Origin: Chloroflexota bacterium
Lineage (GTDB): Bacteria; Chloroflexota; Dehalococcoidia; Dehalococcoidales; Fen-1064
Assembly (NCBI GenBank): GCA_026389745.1
Contig: JAPLHG010000010.1
Location: forward strand, 1 to 17,540
DNA length: 17,540 nt
Reading direction: 5' to 3'
The notes below the pieces were generated by a model, which saw only the letters and a program-made list of their open reading frames with translations, had not been told where the DNA came from and made no database searches. Position 1 is the stretch's first letter, and each line of letters starts with the position of its first letter. Made by a program: the position numbers and the translations under genes. Shown here one piece after another: positions 5,760 to 14,065 of the stretch.

Positions 5760-7229
5760 ATGGATCAACCGGTCACTTCCAATCGCTTGGTTTTTCTCTT
5801 TCGCTCGACCAAGGGCCTAGTGTTGGTAGGGATTGCCCTGGTTGCCATCGTGGCGGCTATTTGGGGCACGCTATCCGGCCCCCTGGCTGAATTAGGTGTG
5901 AGTGGTGTCACCATTCGCGTTCTCGGTATGAAACTGGCACCGCTTCAGCGCGAGGGTCGGATCGTCATACTCTACCACAGCATTGCCATGGCGGCGGTGG
6001 CCATATTGGTCTACTTCATCACCTCGTTTGTGGAGATGAAGAAACAGGAACGGGCCACCATCAATACGGTGGCTACCGTTGGCTACCTCTGCTCACTGAT
6101 TTTTGGTCTGGCATTCGCCTATTTCGGGTTCAACTTTGTTTTCCACGGGCTATTTCTCTTTGGCATGTCGCTGATGTACTTTACCGGGTTAATGCTAGCG
6201 GCAGCAGTTTGCCCGTGGAGGAAGGATTACCGTGATAGTGCCGGCCATCTTGACATTGAGCGTACAGCCCTTTTTGTCGTGGTGGTTACCACGTTGATTT
6301 CGGCACTTTTCGGGGCGGTAACGGGCTCGTTGAGTGGTAATGGTTTCCAAACCTTCCTGGCTGAGAATGTGATCCGCGTGAACGGCAAGCCATGGTTGCA
6401 ACTGGCCATCATTGGCCACCTGCACATCATGCTAGCCCTGTTTGGGGCGGGTGTACTTCTTGTCGTCTCGCGCTGGCTGAAATTCAAGGGTTCGGCGTGG
6501 CACAAATGGGCGATGCCGATGGTGATTATTGGTGCCACCATCCTCAGCATCGGCGTATGGATGGTAGTGCCCTTTGAAGAGATTGCCCACTGGATCATCT
6601 ATGTTGGCTCGGCGATTCTGCTGCTGGGAGGGCTGTTCCTGCTCATTTTTACGTGGCGCAAATTGATTCGTGAGCGGGTGGCGGAGCTTGGTATCAAGAA
6701 GGCTGGTTTCTGGCGGAGTTTGGGCGCCTTACTGCATGACCCGTTGAAATTTGGTGCGACCTGGCAGATGCTGTTCATGAATTTTGTTACTACTTTCATC
6801 GGGCTTTTTATGGCGGTGGAGCTGACTAAGGTTATCCGTATGTACCCGGCGGATCTGGAACGTATTGAACTGGTTGGCCACTGGCACACCCTGGCGGTGC
6901 TCATGGCCACAATCATTCTTTTTATCTATGTTGATGCCATCGGGATAAAGGGTAGAATCCGGCAGTGGTTTGGCTGGCTGGTGATAGTCGGTTCAGACAT
7001 GGCCTTTGGTGCGATTGCCATTTATGAACTGGAGCATCTCTGGGTAGCCGAATCAGCCCAGCAGCCCCTGGTGAATGTGCTGATGCTTCTTGCTGACGTA
7101 GGGCTAGGGCTGGTGCTGGCTTGTCTCGGTGCCCTGTTGGTGTGGCGGCTGGTCGATTTGTTCAAGAGGAAAGGACGCTGGACGAAAGAACTGGCCGAAG
7201 CGGCCAGCGCAGGGGAGGTGTCTCGATGA
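5760..7229 (+). CDS. Heme-copper-oxidase/NorB-like 12-TM membrane protein lacking the CuB His-His pair
   Basis: 489 residues from ATG 5760 with AAGGAGG at 5742-5748. Twelve hydrophobic helices lie at about 19-39, 67-92, 102-122, 126-150, 168-192, 212-237, 250-271, 276-298, 333-358, 375-396, 404-424 and 436-463, the number in an HCO subunit I core. His73 in TM2 and GHWH (374, 376) in TM10 sit where HCOs hold the haem ligands. GHLH (220, 222) in TM6 aligns with GHPxxY, but the Tyr is missing. TM7 has no His-His, so a normal CuB site is unlikely. It could be a redox or quinone-linked haem b membrane subunit taking electrons from, or giving them to, the cytochromes upstream. It is divergent; I would not call it a terminal oxidase or NO reductase on this evidence. 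Confidence 0.7.
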   Translation: MDQPVTSNRLVFLFRSTKGLVLVGIALVAIVAAIWGTLSGPLAELGVSGVTIRVLGMKLAPLQREGRIVILYHSIAMAAVAILVYFITSFVEMKKQERATINTVATVGYLCSLIFGLAFAYFGFNFVFHGLFLFGMSLMYFTGLMLAAAVCPWRKDYRDSAGHLDIERTALFVVVVTTLISALFGAVTGSLSGNGFQTFLAENVIRVNGKPWLQLAIIGHLHIMLALFGAGVLLVVSRWLKFKGSAWHKWAMPMVIIGATILSIGVWMVVPFEEIAHWIIYVGSAILLLGGLFLLIFTWRKLIRERVAELGIKKAGFWRSLGALLHDPLKFGATWQMLFMNFVTTFIGLFMAVELTKVIRMYPADLERIELVGHWHTLAVLMATIILFIYVDAIGIKGRIRQWFGWLVIVGSDMAFGAIAIYELEHLWVAESAQQPLVNVLMLLADVGLGLVLACLGALLVWRLVDLFKRKGRWTKELAEAASAGEVSR

Positions 7230-8188
7230 AACGCATTCTCTTGTCGCTCGTAATGATGACATTGCTGCTGACTTCCGGTTGTGTATCCCAGGCATCGGCG
7301 GCGCCGCCGCCCAGCTACGATACCGGTGTAAACCCTGATAGCTGGGTGACAGTACCGGCCGGTGAATTTCTCATGGGAGAGCATAACGACCCGACACTGA
7401 TTTCCTACGACTATCAGATTATGGTGACTGATGTGACCAATGCCCAGTATGCTAAATATCTGAACGAAGCCCTGGCAGCGGAGGCGGTCAAGATAGAGAC
7501 AGTTGATAACCAGCTGGGGGTATTTGGGTATTATCCCGGGGATGTGTTTCACGGGGGCCGCCACGAAGTGAGGATAACAGTCGGTGACAAGCTACTCGTA
7601 CCGCTGAACAACACGGATTTGCGGTTGGTGTATGATGAGAGTACAAACACCTTCTCGGTAAAAGCCGGCTACGAGAACCACCCCATGACGGTGGTGACGT
7701 GGTTTGGAGCCAAGGCCTACTGCGACTTCTACGGTTATCGTCTACCCACCGAGGCTGAATGGGAGAAGGCGGCACGCGGTCCCGCCGTGCCTGCCTGGGA
7801 GAAGTCGACACCCGGTACTGATGAGCGCTCTTACCCCTGGGGTGATGAGATTAAGCGTAACAACGCGAACTACTACGATAGCCGAGATCCTTTTGAGAAG
7901 GTCGCTGGTAAGCAAGGTGACACGACACCAGTAGGCTTCTATAATGGCAGGACCTACGATGGCTACCAGACGCTGGACTCGCCCAGCCCTTATGGTCTGT
8001 ACGATATGGCGGGCAATGTCTGGCAGTGGACGGGTAACGTCTACGAAGGGACCGCTGAACGCTACTTGCGTGGCGGCAGCATGCGTGAGCCGGACTTTAT
8101 GCTTCGTGTCTATAGTCGGAACAGTGTCCGTCCGGATTACTATAGCCCGAGCTTTGGCTTCCGCTGCGTACGCGATGTGTTGCAGTAA
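7226..8188 (+). CDS. SUMF1/FGE-sulfatase-domain lipoprotein
   Basis: 320 residues. ATG 7226 overlaps the upstream TGA by four bases (ATGA) and has GGGGAGG at 7212-7218, so it is chosen over the earlier in-frame start at 7121, which lies deep inside the oxidase-like gene. A short signal peptide ends in LTSGC (Cys19). The SUMF1 fold is clear: VPAGEFLMG (43-51), VTDVTNAQYAKYLN, YRLPTEAEWEKAARG (171-185), YPWGDE, YGLYDMAGNVWQWT (256-269), RGGSM and FGFRCVR at the end. The cysteine pair of true formylglycine-generating enzymes is missing in the RGGS segment. It is therefore more likely an accessory or binding protein than a sulfatase activator. An insert of about 55 residues (90-147) separates the N-terminal strands from the core. 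Translational coupling implies equal amounts with the oxidase-like subunit. Confidence 0.85.
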   Translation: MKRILLSLVMMTLLLTSGCVSQASAAPPPSYDTGVNPDSWVTVPAGEFLMGEHNDPTLISYDYQIMVTDVTNAQYAKYLNEALAAEAVKIETVDNQLGVFGYYPGDVFHGGRHEVRITVGDKLLVPLNNTDLRLVYDESTNTFSVKAGYENHPMTVVTWFGAKAYCDFYGYRLPTEAEWEKAARGPAVPAWEKSTPGTDERSYPWGDEIKRNNANYYDSRDPFEKVAGKQGDTTPVGFYNGRTYDGYQTLDSPSPYGLYDMAGNVWQWTGNVYEGTAERYLRGGSMREPDFMLRVYSRNSVRPDYYSPSFGFRCVRDVLQ

Positions 8189-8207
8189 TTTAACAATTGC
8201 TTTGTAG

Positions 8208-9074
8208 ATGAATATGAGAAAAATTGCTATCAAACTCCGTGCTTACTGGGGTCTGGTAAAGAGCTTACAGACTTTTTTGCTGACGATTACTGGCATCGCC
8301 GGATATATGAGCGCACGTTGCCCGGTAATGAACTGGCCGAAAACGCTGGTCTTAGCCGGGAGTTTGTTCTTAGCGATCGGTGGTAGTACCGTGCTGAACA
8401 TGGTTTACGACCGTGACATCGATTCGAAGATGAGCCGTACTTGTCAGCGTTCAATTCCTAAAGGGCTGGTCTCGGTCAGAGAGGCCCTGTTTGTAGGTTT
8501 GGTCTTGGTCGGGCTCGGCGCAGGTTGGGCCATTGCGATAAGACCGCTTTACGGATTGGTTGTTTCCGCTGGAGTTTTTTTTGATGTAGTCATTTACACC
8601 ATATGGCTCAAACGACGCACGCCCTGGTCCATTATTTGGGGTGGTATATCAGGTGGGATGCCGATTCTAGCCGGCCGTGTTCTGGGCACCGGGGGATTTG
8701 ACTTAATCGGGCTTTTACTCACTGTTGCCGTTCTACTAGGGATCCCCACTCATACCGTCACCTTCAGCCTCAGGCACTCCGAAGACTATAAAAGAGCAGG
8801 GGTGCCGGTTTTCCCGAACATCTATAGCGAGAGGGCGGTGCGTCTCATTATCGCAGCATCCACTGGCATGGCAGTCCTAACAATGGTAACGGCAGCATGG
8901 CTCATCGGATTGCACTGGGGTTATTTCTGGGCAGTACTCACGTTAAGCGCGGTATTACTCGGGCTCACGCTAATTTCAGTACTTCGCCGTTCGGGTCGGG
9001 TGAGTTTTGCCTTATATAAAATGGCTTCAGTGTACATGTTATCCGTCATGGTATTAATAATTGCGGGATTATGA
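8208..9074 (+). CDS. ctaB: Protoheme IX farnesyltransferase-like (CtaB/UbiA family) prenyltransferase
   Basis: 288 residues with about eight or nine membrane helices. The first Asp-rich motif is N64-x3-D68-x3-D72 (NMVYDRDID) followed by KMSRT. Then come YTIWLKRRTPWSIIWGG (130-146), a CtaB hallmark, and DYKRAGVPVFP (193-203) in the second prenyl-binding region. These point to haem O synthase, which adds farnesyl to haem b, rather than to quinone or chlorophyll enzymes. The canonical His-Phe-Trp before the second motif is altered. No clear ribosome binding site precedes ATG 8208; ATG 8214 is an alternative. It sits 19 bp behind the SUMF1 gene and would modify the haem of the oxidase-like protein. 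Confidence 0.8.
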   Translation: MNMRKIAIKLRAYWGLVKSLQTFLLTITGIAGYMSARCPVMNWPKTLVLAGSLFLAIGGSTVLNMVYDRDIDSKMSRTCQRSIPKGLVSVREALFVGLVLVGLGAGWAIAIRPLYGLVVSAGVFFDVVIYTIWLKRRTPWSIIWGGISGGMPILAGRVLGTGGFDLIGLLLTVAVLLGIPTHTVTFSLRHSEDYKRAGVPVFPNIYSERAVRLIIAASTGMAVLTMVTAAWLIGLHWGYFWAVLTLSAVLLGLTLISVLRRSGRVSFALYKMASVYMLSVMVLIIAGL

Positions 9075-9117
9075 TCTGCCAATAATCACATGATAGATTA
9101 AAAAAGGAGATTTGAAA

Positions 9118-9843
9118 ATGAAAACGGGGAAAGTATTGCGCATTCTGGCGATTGTGGCGTTGGCTGGGACGGCATTCATGACCCTGGCGAGCGGAGTGGG
9201 TACCACCTGTCTTGCCTTTCATGCAGACCAGTATGGGAGATCATTTGCCGCCTACGTACCTTATATGAGCCTGTATCAGATCTTTGTATATATCGCCGTT
9301 CTGTTGGGGATAGCGGGTTGCATAATAACCTACGCCCTGGCGGTACGCGACAGATGGGCTTATTGGGGTGCGGTCATTTTCTTGGCTCTTGGTTTAGTTG
9401 AGGGCGGAGTCCACATGTACAATAGCATAAATATAACAGATAAGGCATTCCCGATGCCGATATCAATGCGTGTCATGATCACACTCATTTCTCTGGTGTT
9501 GTTCCTGGTGCTGCGGATTCCGGGTATCTGGAAATGGGTGGGTTTCGCCGAGGCCTCGCCTAAGGGCGGCTCTAAGGCAGCAACCGGTGGTGTCGCGGCT
9601 AGCACGGGCGGCGTTCTTGCCCTCACCACACCGCTGTGGGCCGGCGCTTCCCACATGCTTGGTGGCTACAACCTGGTAAATGTCCTTCTGGTGCCCCTGA
9701 TGGTGGGAGGCGGGCTGCTGGTGGCGGTCGGCATAAGTCTGCTGGCCATGGCGGCTCTGCACATATCGCGTGCGCAGGTGGCATCGTGGTTTTGCAGAAG
9801 TGCTGCGTCACTTATTCGGCCGGTACTTTCTAAGGTTAGATAA
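9118..9843 (+). CDS. Uncharacterised polytopic membrane protein
   Basis: 241 residues from ATG 9118, preferred over TTG 9112 because AAAAGGAGA at 9102-9110 is well spaced for it. There are about five hydrophobic helices (about 6-28, 48-72, 78-96, 112-134 and 184-212) and a Gly/Ala/Ser-rich linker (about 146-170). FHADQY near 34-39 and GGVHMY near 96-101 place histidines at membrane edges, which could bind haem, but this is only a suggestion. I do not recognise the family. Its place between the haem prenyltransferase and resB, all on one strand, suggests a role in haem handling or in the membrane complex. It ends 47 bp before resB. Confidence 0.7.
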   Translation: MKTGKVLRILAIVALAGTAFMTLASGVGTTCLAFHADQYGRSFAAYVPYMSLYQIFVYIAVLLGIAGCIITYALAVRDRWAYWGAVIFLALGLVEGGVHMYNSINITDKAFPMPISMRVMITLISLVLFLVLRIPGIWKWVGFAEASPKGGSKAATGGVAASTGGVLALTTPLWAGASHMLGGYNLVNVLLVPLMVGGGLLVAVGISLLAMAALHISRAQVASWFCRSAASLIRPVLSKVR

Positions 9844-9890
9844 ATGTCAAAAAGGAGAAAGTCGTCTAGCGGCATTGATAGAATGGCAAG

Positions 9891-11330
9891 ATGAATACCC
9901 AACAAGATAATGATATCCAGTCAGCCAACCGTTTTTCTAGAGCCATAGGCTGGTTGTGGCACCTCTTAGGTTCGGTCAAATTGGCATTTATTCTTATTCT
10001 GATAATTGCCGCGGTAAGTCTCATCGGTGCTTTTCTAATCCAGGTTCCCCTGGAAACGGCCCGTGACCCTCAGGCCTACGCGGCCTGGGTACAGAATGTC
10101 GCGACAGCTAAGGTCGGAGGGAGCGCTTCTTTACTGTACCACCTCCAGTTATTTAATGTTTCCGGTTCATTGTGGTTCCTCTGCCCGGGCGTTTTGCTGA
10201 TGCTCAACATACTTATCTGCAGTTTGAACCGCTGGAATAGTATTCAGCGCGCTTTGCGGGGGGGAGCGGTAAAACAACAAGATAGCTTCTTCACGGGCGG
10301 CAGCGCTGATGCACGCAAGGAAATTACATCTGTCCCGTTATCCCAGACCGAAGCCGCGCAACTCCTGGAAACAGCGCTGCGGCGGCGGCATTACCGTGTC
10401 AGAGTCGAGGCCGATAGCGAAAACACATATATCGCCGCGGACAAAAATCGCTATTTCCGTTTGGGTACCTTCGTAAGTCACCTGAGTTTAATACTCTTTG
10501 TTCTCGCCTTTGTCTTCGGTGGTTTAATGGGGTGGCGGAATACTGATTTTGAGGTCAACGAAGGGGCCACAGCAGACGTGGGGCACGACACAAATTTGTC
10601 CCTCCGCCTCGATTCCTTTGTCGCCGAATATTATGCAGATGGAGTGACTCCTAAAGACTACCGGAGCCAGGTGACTCTCTATGATAACGGGCAGGAAGTC
10701 AAAGAGGCGTTAGTCAGGGTAAACTACCCGCTGTCCTATCAGGGGGTAAGTTTTTATCAATCTTCCTTCGGTGCTACTTTAATCATACAAATGCAGGTAA
10801 GCCAGATTGATACATCAACAACCCTTTACGAAGGAGGGGTGACACTAAAGTCGATGGGCAGCGGCTATTATGTGGGTAACCTGGACCTGCCGGACCAGAA
10901 TTATACGGTCTATGTGATTGGTTCCACAAATGCGATGGACCCGATGATACCGGCAGAAAGCGTGTATGCCGATGTCGTGGGGGGAGACGGCTCGGAAGTC
11001 TATGACCTGGTACAGAAGGGTATTCCGATAAGTATTAACGGCCTGGAGTTTACCTATTCGGATGATTCCACCTCCCAATATTCCGTTTTTCAAGTCAGCC
11101 GTGACCCGACCAATATGCTTATCTGGATTGCCTCCGGTCTGTTCATACTCGGAATCAGTCTATTTTTCTATTTCCCGCGTCGTCAGGTATGGGGTTTATC
11201 CCAACGGCAGGGCGAGGGGAATAGCCGGTTACTAATACGCACCATCGCTCCCCACAACTTTAGCAACACTAGCGAAATAGAAGCTTTGACAAAGGATTTT
11301 GGGAAAGATTCACCAGTACAAAGGAGGTAA
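9891..11330 (+). CDS. resB: Cytochrome c biogenesis protein ResB (Ccs1/CcsB)
   Basis: 479 residues. Typical ResB layout: TM1 (about 31-51, GSVKLAFILI then LIGAFLIQ), TM2 (about 92-110), TM3 (about 193-213) with His197 in FVSHLSL, a large outer domain (215-405) containing VNYPLSYQGVSFYQSSFG, and TM4 (409-428). With CcsA it forms the system II haem export and ligation complex that attaches haem to CXXCH outside the membrane. The direct customers here are the two multihaem lipoproteins. ATG 9891 is the only start in frame after TAG 9879-9881; its ribosome binding site is weak. The stop overlaps the Shine-Dalgarno of the next gene. Confidence 0.92.
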   Translation: MNTQQDNDIQSANRFSRAIGWLWHLLGSVKLAFILILIIAAVSLIGAFLIQVPLETARDPQAYAAWVQNVATAKVGGSASLLYHLQLFNVSGSLWFLCPGVLLMLNILICSLNRWNSIQRALRGGAVKQQDSFFTGGSADARKEITSVPLSQTEAAQLLETALRRRHYRVRVEADSENTYIAADKNRYFRLGTFVSHLSLILFVLAFVFGGLMGWRNTDFEVNEGATADVGHDTNLSLRLDSFVAEYYADGVTPKDYRSQVTLYDNGQEVKEALVRVNYPLSYQGVSFYQSSFGATLIIQMQVSQIDTSTTLYEGGVTLKSMGSGYYVGNLDLPDQNYTVYVIGSTNAMDPMIPAESVYADVVGGDGSEVYDLVQKGIPISINGLEFTYSDDSTSQYSVFQVSRDPTNMLIWIASGLFILGISLFFYFPRRQVWGLSQRQGEGNSRLLIRTIAPHNFSNTSEIEALTKDFGKDSPVQRR

Positions 11331-11333
11331 TTT

Positions 11334-12203
11334 GTGGCTGGCTTAGAAAATTTATTCCTGTGGCTCTCTTTAGCCGGTATCGTGGTGACTATTATTCTGG
11401 CGATTATGGAATTTTTAGCCAGGCGGAAGGCTATGTTAGCTCTGGCTAAAAAAGAACCCGCTAGTCCCCCGCAAACCGCCGCTGCCGGACGTAACAGCCT
11501 GGGCATTGCGGGCGATGCTTTAACAATACTGACCATTCTCTTCATAAGCCTCACGCTGGTCTTCCGGGGAATCCTAGCCGGTCACGGCCCCTTCTCCGAT
11601 ATGTATGAATTCGCCCTGGCCTTTGCATGGGGTATCGTGGTGATGGGCGCAATTTTCCAGTGGCGTTATAAGACCGCCGCGGTTAAAAACGCCGGGTTTA
11701 TTATAGCGCTGCTCCTGCTTATCTTTGCCATCGTCGAACACACCAGTCCGCCGCCTCTCGTGCCTGCCCTGCAACAGAGCACGCTGCTTTCTGTTCACGT
11801 CGCGTCGGGGGTAGTGGCTTATGGAACTCTGACCATCGGGTTTGGCGCAGCTATCTTATTTCTCATCCAAAATCGCCGTAATTCATTATGGCTGCCCGAC
11901 AAAGAAGTGCTGGATAAAATAAGCTATCAAGCCGTAGTTATCGGTTTCCCGTTCCTGACCCTTCTGATCGTCCTCGGGGCGCTGTGGGCTGATATCGCCT
12001 GGGGTAAATACTGGTCCTGGGACCCGAAAGAGACAGCGAGTCTGGTGACATGGCTCCTTTACGCCGCTTATCTACACGCCAGGGTAATGCGGGGTTGGCG
12101 CGGGAGAAGGGCCGCCATACTTCTGATCGTTAGCTTCGCCGCCATACTGCTGACCTTCTTCGGTAACTATATTTTTACCGGTCTTCATACCTACAACGGG
12201 TGA
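11334..12203 (+). CDS. ccsA: Cytochrome c biogenesis protein CcsA (ResC)
   Basis: 289 residues from GTG 11334 with the strong site AAAGGAGGT at 11320-11328, which overlaps the resB stop (11328-11330), indicating coupling. The tryptophan-rich WWD segment lies at 218-232 (WADIAWGKYWSWDPKE). Family histidines are His84 (GHGPFSDMYE), His155 (SVHVASGVVAYG) and His285 near the end (GLHTYNG), which bind haem in transit. About eight membrane helices. It presents haem from the cytoplasm to the outer face for ResB/CcsA ligation. It ends the plus-strand block. Confidence 0.93.
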   Translation: MAGLENLFLWLSLAGIVVTIILAIMEFLARRKAMLALAKKEPASPPQTAAAGRNSLGIAGDALTILTILFISLTLVFRGILAGHGPFSDMYEFALAFAWGIVVMGAIFQWRYKTAAVKNAGFIIALLLLIFAIVEHTSPPPLVPALQQSTLLSVHVASGVVAYGTLTIGFGAAILFLIQNRRNSLWLPDKEVLDKISYQAVVIGFPFLTLLIVLGALWADIAWGKYWSWDPKETASLVTWLLYAAYLHARVMRGWRGRRAAILLIVSFAAILLTFFGNYIFTGLHTYNG

Positions 12204-12577
12204 CATGATGGCATCATGCGGCGCCAATAATTAAACGATAGCAACCCCACGGGATATGGACGGTTGTGAATATGCCGTTCCGGTATCTACCGAGGCGATT
12301 GGCAGTGACAAGAATTCACCCAGTTTACGTCTCCGTGATGCCTCGATTATTATTTTGATTTTGCCCATGGCATAAGATTTACCCATGTTTGCTCTGTGGA
12401 AAAGAGATAAGATGGGGCAATTAGTATCGTGTGAGGGCTTCACTTATTCTCTTATAGCGCATGGCCAATTACTTGTTGGTCATCATAGACTCGTATAGTA
12501 GGTCTGCCCCTGCAGAATCTTGTTCTTTATCAAGCCCCGTGTTAGGAAGAAGGTTGAAGTGAAAACCAAATACTTAC
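12204..12577. other. Non-coding gap between convergent genes
   Basis: 374 bp separate the converging ccsA and isomerase genes. I see no convincing gene. A 70-codon minus frame (12231-12443) has no family features. Small dyads occur (ATGATG/CATCAT just after ccsA near 12205-12217, CGGTA/TACCG near 12281-12292), none followed by a T-tract, so no terminator can be assigned with confidence. Confidence 0.5.
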
Positions 12578-13639
12578 CTATAGCTTTCTTAAAAATGGTG
12601 ACATTTTGAGTTTCTTAATATCAAAAGCACCGATACAAAGCATCGTTATTTTCAGGACTTCCATCATTTCTTGCAGATGATCCTCAACTGCTTTAGCTGA
12701 ATCATCCGCTGCTTTCAGCAAAGGTTTTGCTATTCCTGCCGCATCGGCACCGAGAGCAATCGCTTTTGCCACATCAATACCTGTTCTTATGCCCCCACTA
12801 GCTATTATCGGTAGCTGAGGAACTGCTTTGCTTGTTGCAATTACAGAATCCGCAGTCGGAATACCCCAAGAACAGAACGTACCGGCAACCCGTTTACCGA
12901 GTTTATCGCTAGTCCGTATTTTTTCGATTTCGCTCCAGCAAGTCCCTCCAGCTCCAGCTATATCTATACCTGAAACCCCGATCTTGGCAAGTTTTCTGGC
13001 GACCTCTTCCGAGATACCACACCCTATCTCTTTGATAATGACAGGTACGGTTAACTCACGGCAAACTCCCTCGATTTTATCAAGGAGTCCAGCAAAATTT
13101 GTATTGCCGTCGGGTTGCAGCGCTTCTTGAAGCGAATTGAGATGTAAAATAAGAGCGTCAGCCCCAATACTTTCCACAACTATCTGACATTCCTTTGCTG
13201 TGTACCCATAGTTAAGTTGTACGGCACCCAGATTGGCGAACAGTAAAATGTCTGGAGCAATATCTCTGACTCGATATGTCCCAGATGTTTCCGGATTTTC
13301 GATAAAACACCTTTGCGACCCAACACCCATAGCTAAGCCCAGATTTTGAGCCGCCTGAGCTAAATTACGGTTAATGTGTGTCGCTTCTTTGTTTCCGCCT
13401 ACCATGGATGAGATAATGATAGGCGCCGCCAAATTTTTGCCGAAAAGTACGGTAGAAAGATTGACGTCTTTTAGGTCAATTTCAGGTAAAGCTTGATGGA
13501 TAAAGCGGTAGTCATCAAAACCTGGGCTTACATTTATAAATTCTGTTTGCTCATACAGTGCTATATTCAACTGCTCGCTTTTACGTTTTAGGTTGGTTAT
13601 ATGTCCCAGCTTATGGATATATTCCATTCGTGAAACCAT
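12578..13639 (-). CDS. fni: Type 2 isopentenyl-diphosphate delta-isomerase
   Basis: 353 residues, the usual length for the FMN- and NAD(P)H-dependent type 2 enzyme that interconverts IPP and DMAPP for isoprenoid synthesis. Diagnostic segments are LKRKSEQLNIAL near the start, GFDDYRFIHQALPEIDL, APIIISSMVGG, LAMGVGSQR, VIIKEIGCGIS, GVSGIDIAGAGGTCW, and IIASGGIRTGIDVAKAIALGADAAG in the FMN phosphate-binding region. ATG 13637-13639 abuts AAGG too closely for good initiation. The second Met (13625-13627) has AAGGA about 11 bp upstream and may be the true start. The product feeds farnesyl donors such as the one CtaB needs. Confidence 0.93.
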   Translation of the reverse strand: MVSRMEYIHKLGHITNLKRKSEQLNIALYEQTEFINVSPGFDDYRFIHQALPEIDLKDVNLSTVLFGKNLAAPIIISSMVGGNKEATHINRNLAQAAQNLGLAMGVGSQRCFIENPETSGTYRVRDIAPDILLFANLGAVQLNYGYTAKECQIVVESIGADALILHLNSLQEALQPDGNTNFAGLLDKIEGVCRELTVPVIIKEIGCGISEEVARKLAKIGVSGIDIAGAGGTCWSEIEKIRTSDKLGKRVAGTFCSWGIPTADSVIATSKAVPQLPIIASGGIRTGIDVAKAIALGADAAGIAKPLLKAADDSAKAVEDHLQEMMEVLKITMLCIGAFDIKKLKMSPFLRKL

Positions 13640-13641
13640 CC

Positions 13642-13911
13642 TTAGTAATTTCTATCATTGAGGGATTGTATTAGTTCTTCCATATCATTTCCACCCTGAT
13701 GGGGTGAATTAAGGATAGGATTTTCAATTTCTACTTGCTGTACGTTTTCTTTGAAAATAATTTCGTCCCATATGCTGAATATGAATATGAATAAGCCATG
13801 TTTAAATATTTGACTCGCTTCAAAACCAAATCCTTTTGGTACGGCAATTCTAGCACCATCCACGAATTGGGGCAAGACATTGTAAGCGTCCGTAACTGTC
13901 TTGGAGCACAT
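13642..13911 (-). CDS. Doubtful small ORF of unknown function
   Basis: Open frame of about 89 codons from the internal ATG at 13909-13911; TTG 13924-13926 is an earlier option. The segment TDAYNVLPQFVDGARIAVPKG looks protein-like, but the later part is rich in Phe/Ile and then Asn, and I recognise no family. It ends two bases before the isomerase start, and its last codons hold that gene's ribosome binding site, so it could be a leader ORF or the remnant of a larger gene. The DNA between here and the bacterioferritin relic is AT-rich and shows no good start. Confidence 0.3.
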   Translation of the reverse strand: MCSKTVTDAYNVLPQFVDGARIAVPKGFGFEASQIFKHGLFIFIFSIWDEIIFKENVQQVEIENPILNSPHQGGNDMEELIQSLNDRNY

Positions 13912-14065
13912 CCCATGAAAGAACAAACATTTAGCCGATTAAACGGATGCCCTCTTAATACAATATTCATTAATTATAATTATTTATTAGATTCATTTGT
14001 CCTTGGACTCGTAGGATTGAAAAACGACAGCGAAGATAAAGATACATTATCGGCATAGTTTTTGG

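Noticed and set aside
7226..8188. Active formylglycine-generating enzyme
   Set aside because: The catalytic cysteine pair is absent and no sulfatase gene is nearby.
12231..12443. 70-codon minus-strand gene in the convergent gap
   Set aside because: No ribosome binding site of note, no recognisable domain and unremarkable composition.
13731..13970. Alternative minus-strand frame rich in Tyr/Ser
   Set aside because: It overlaps the slightly more protein-like frame at 13642-13911, and neither joins into a known family.
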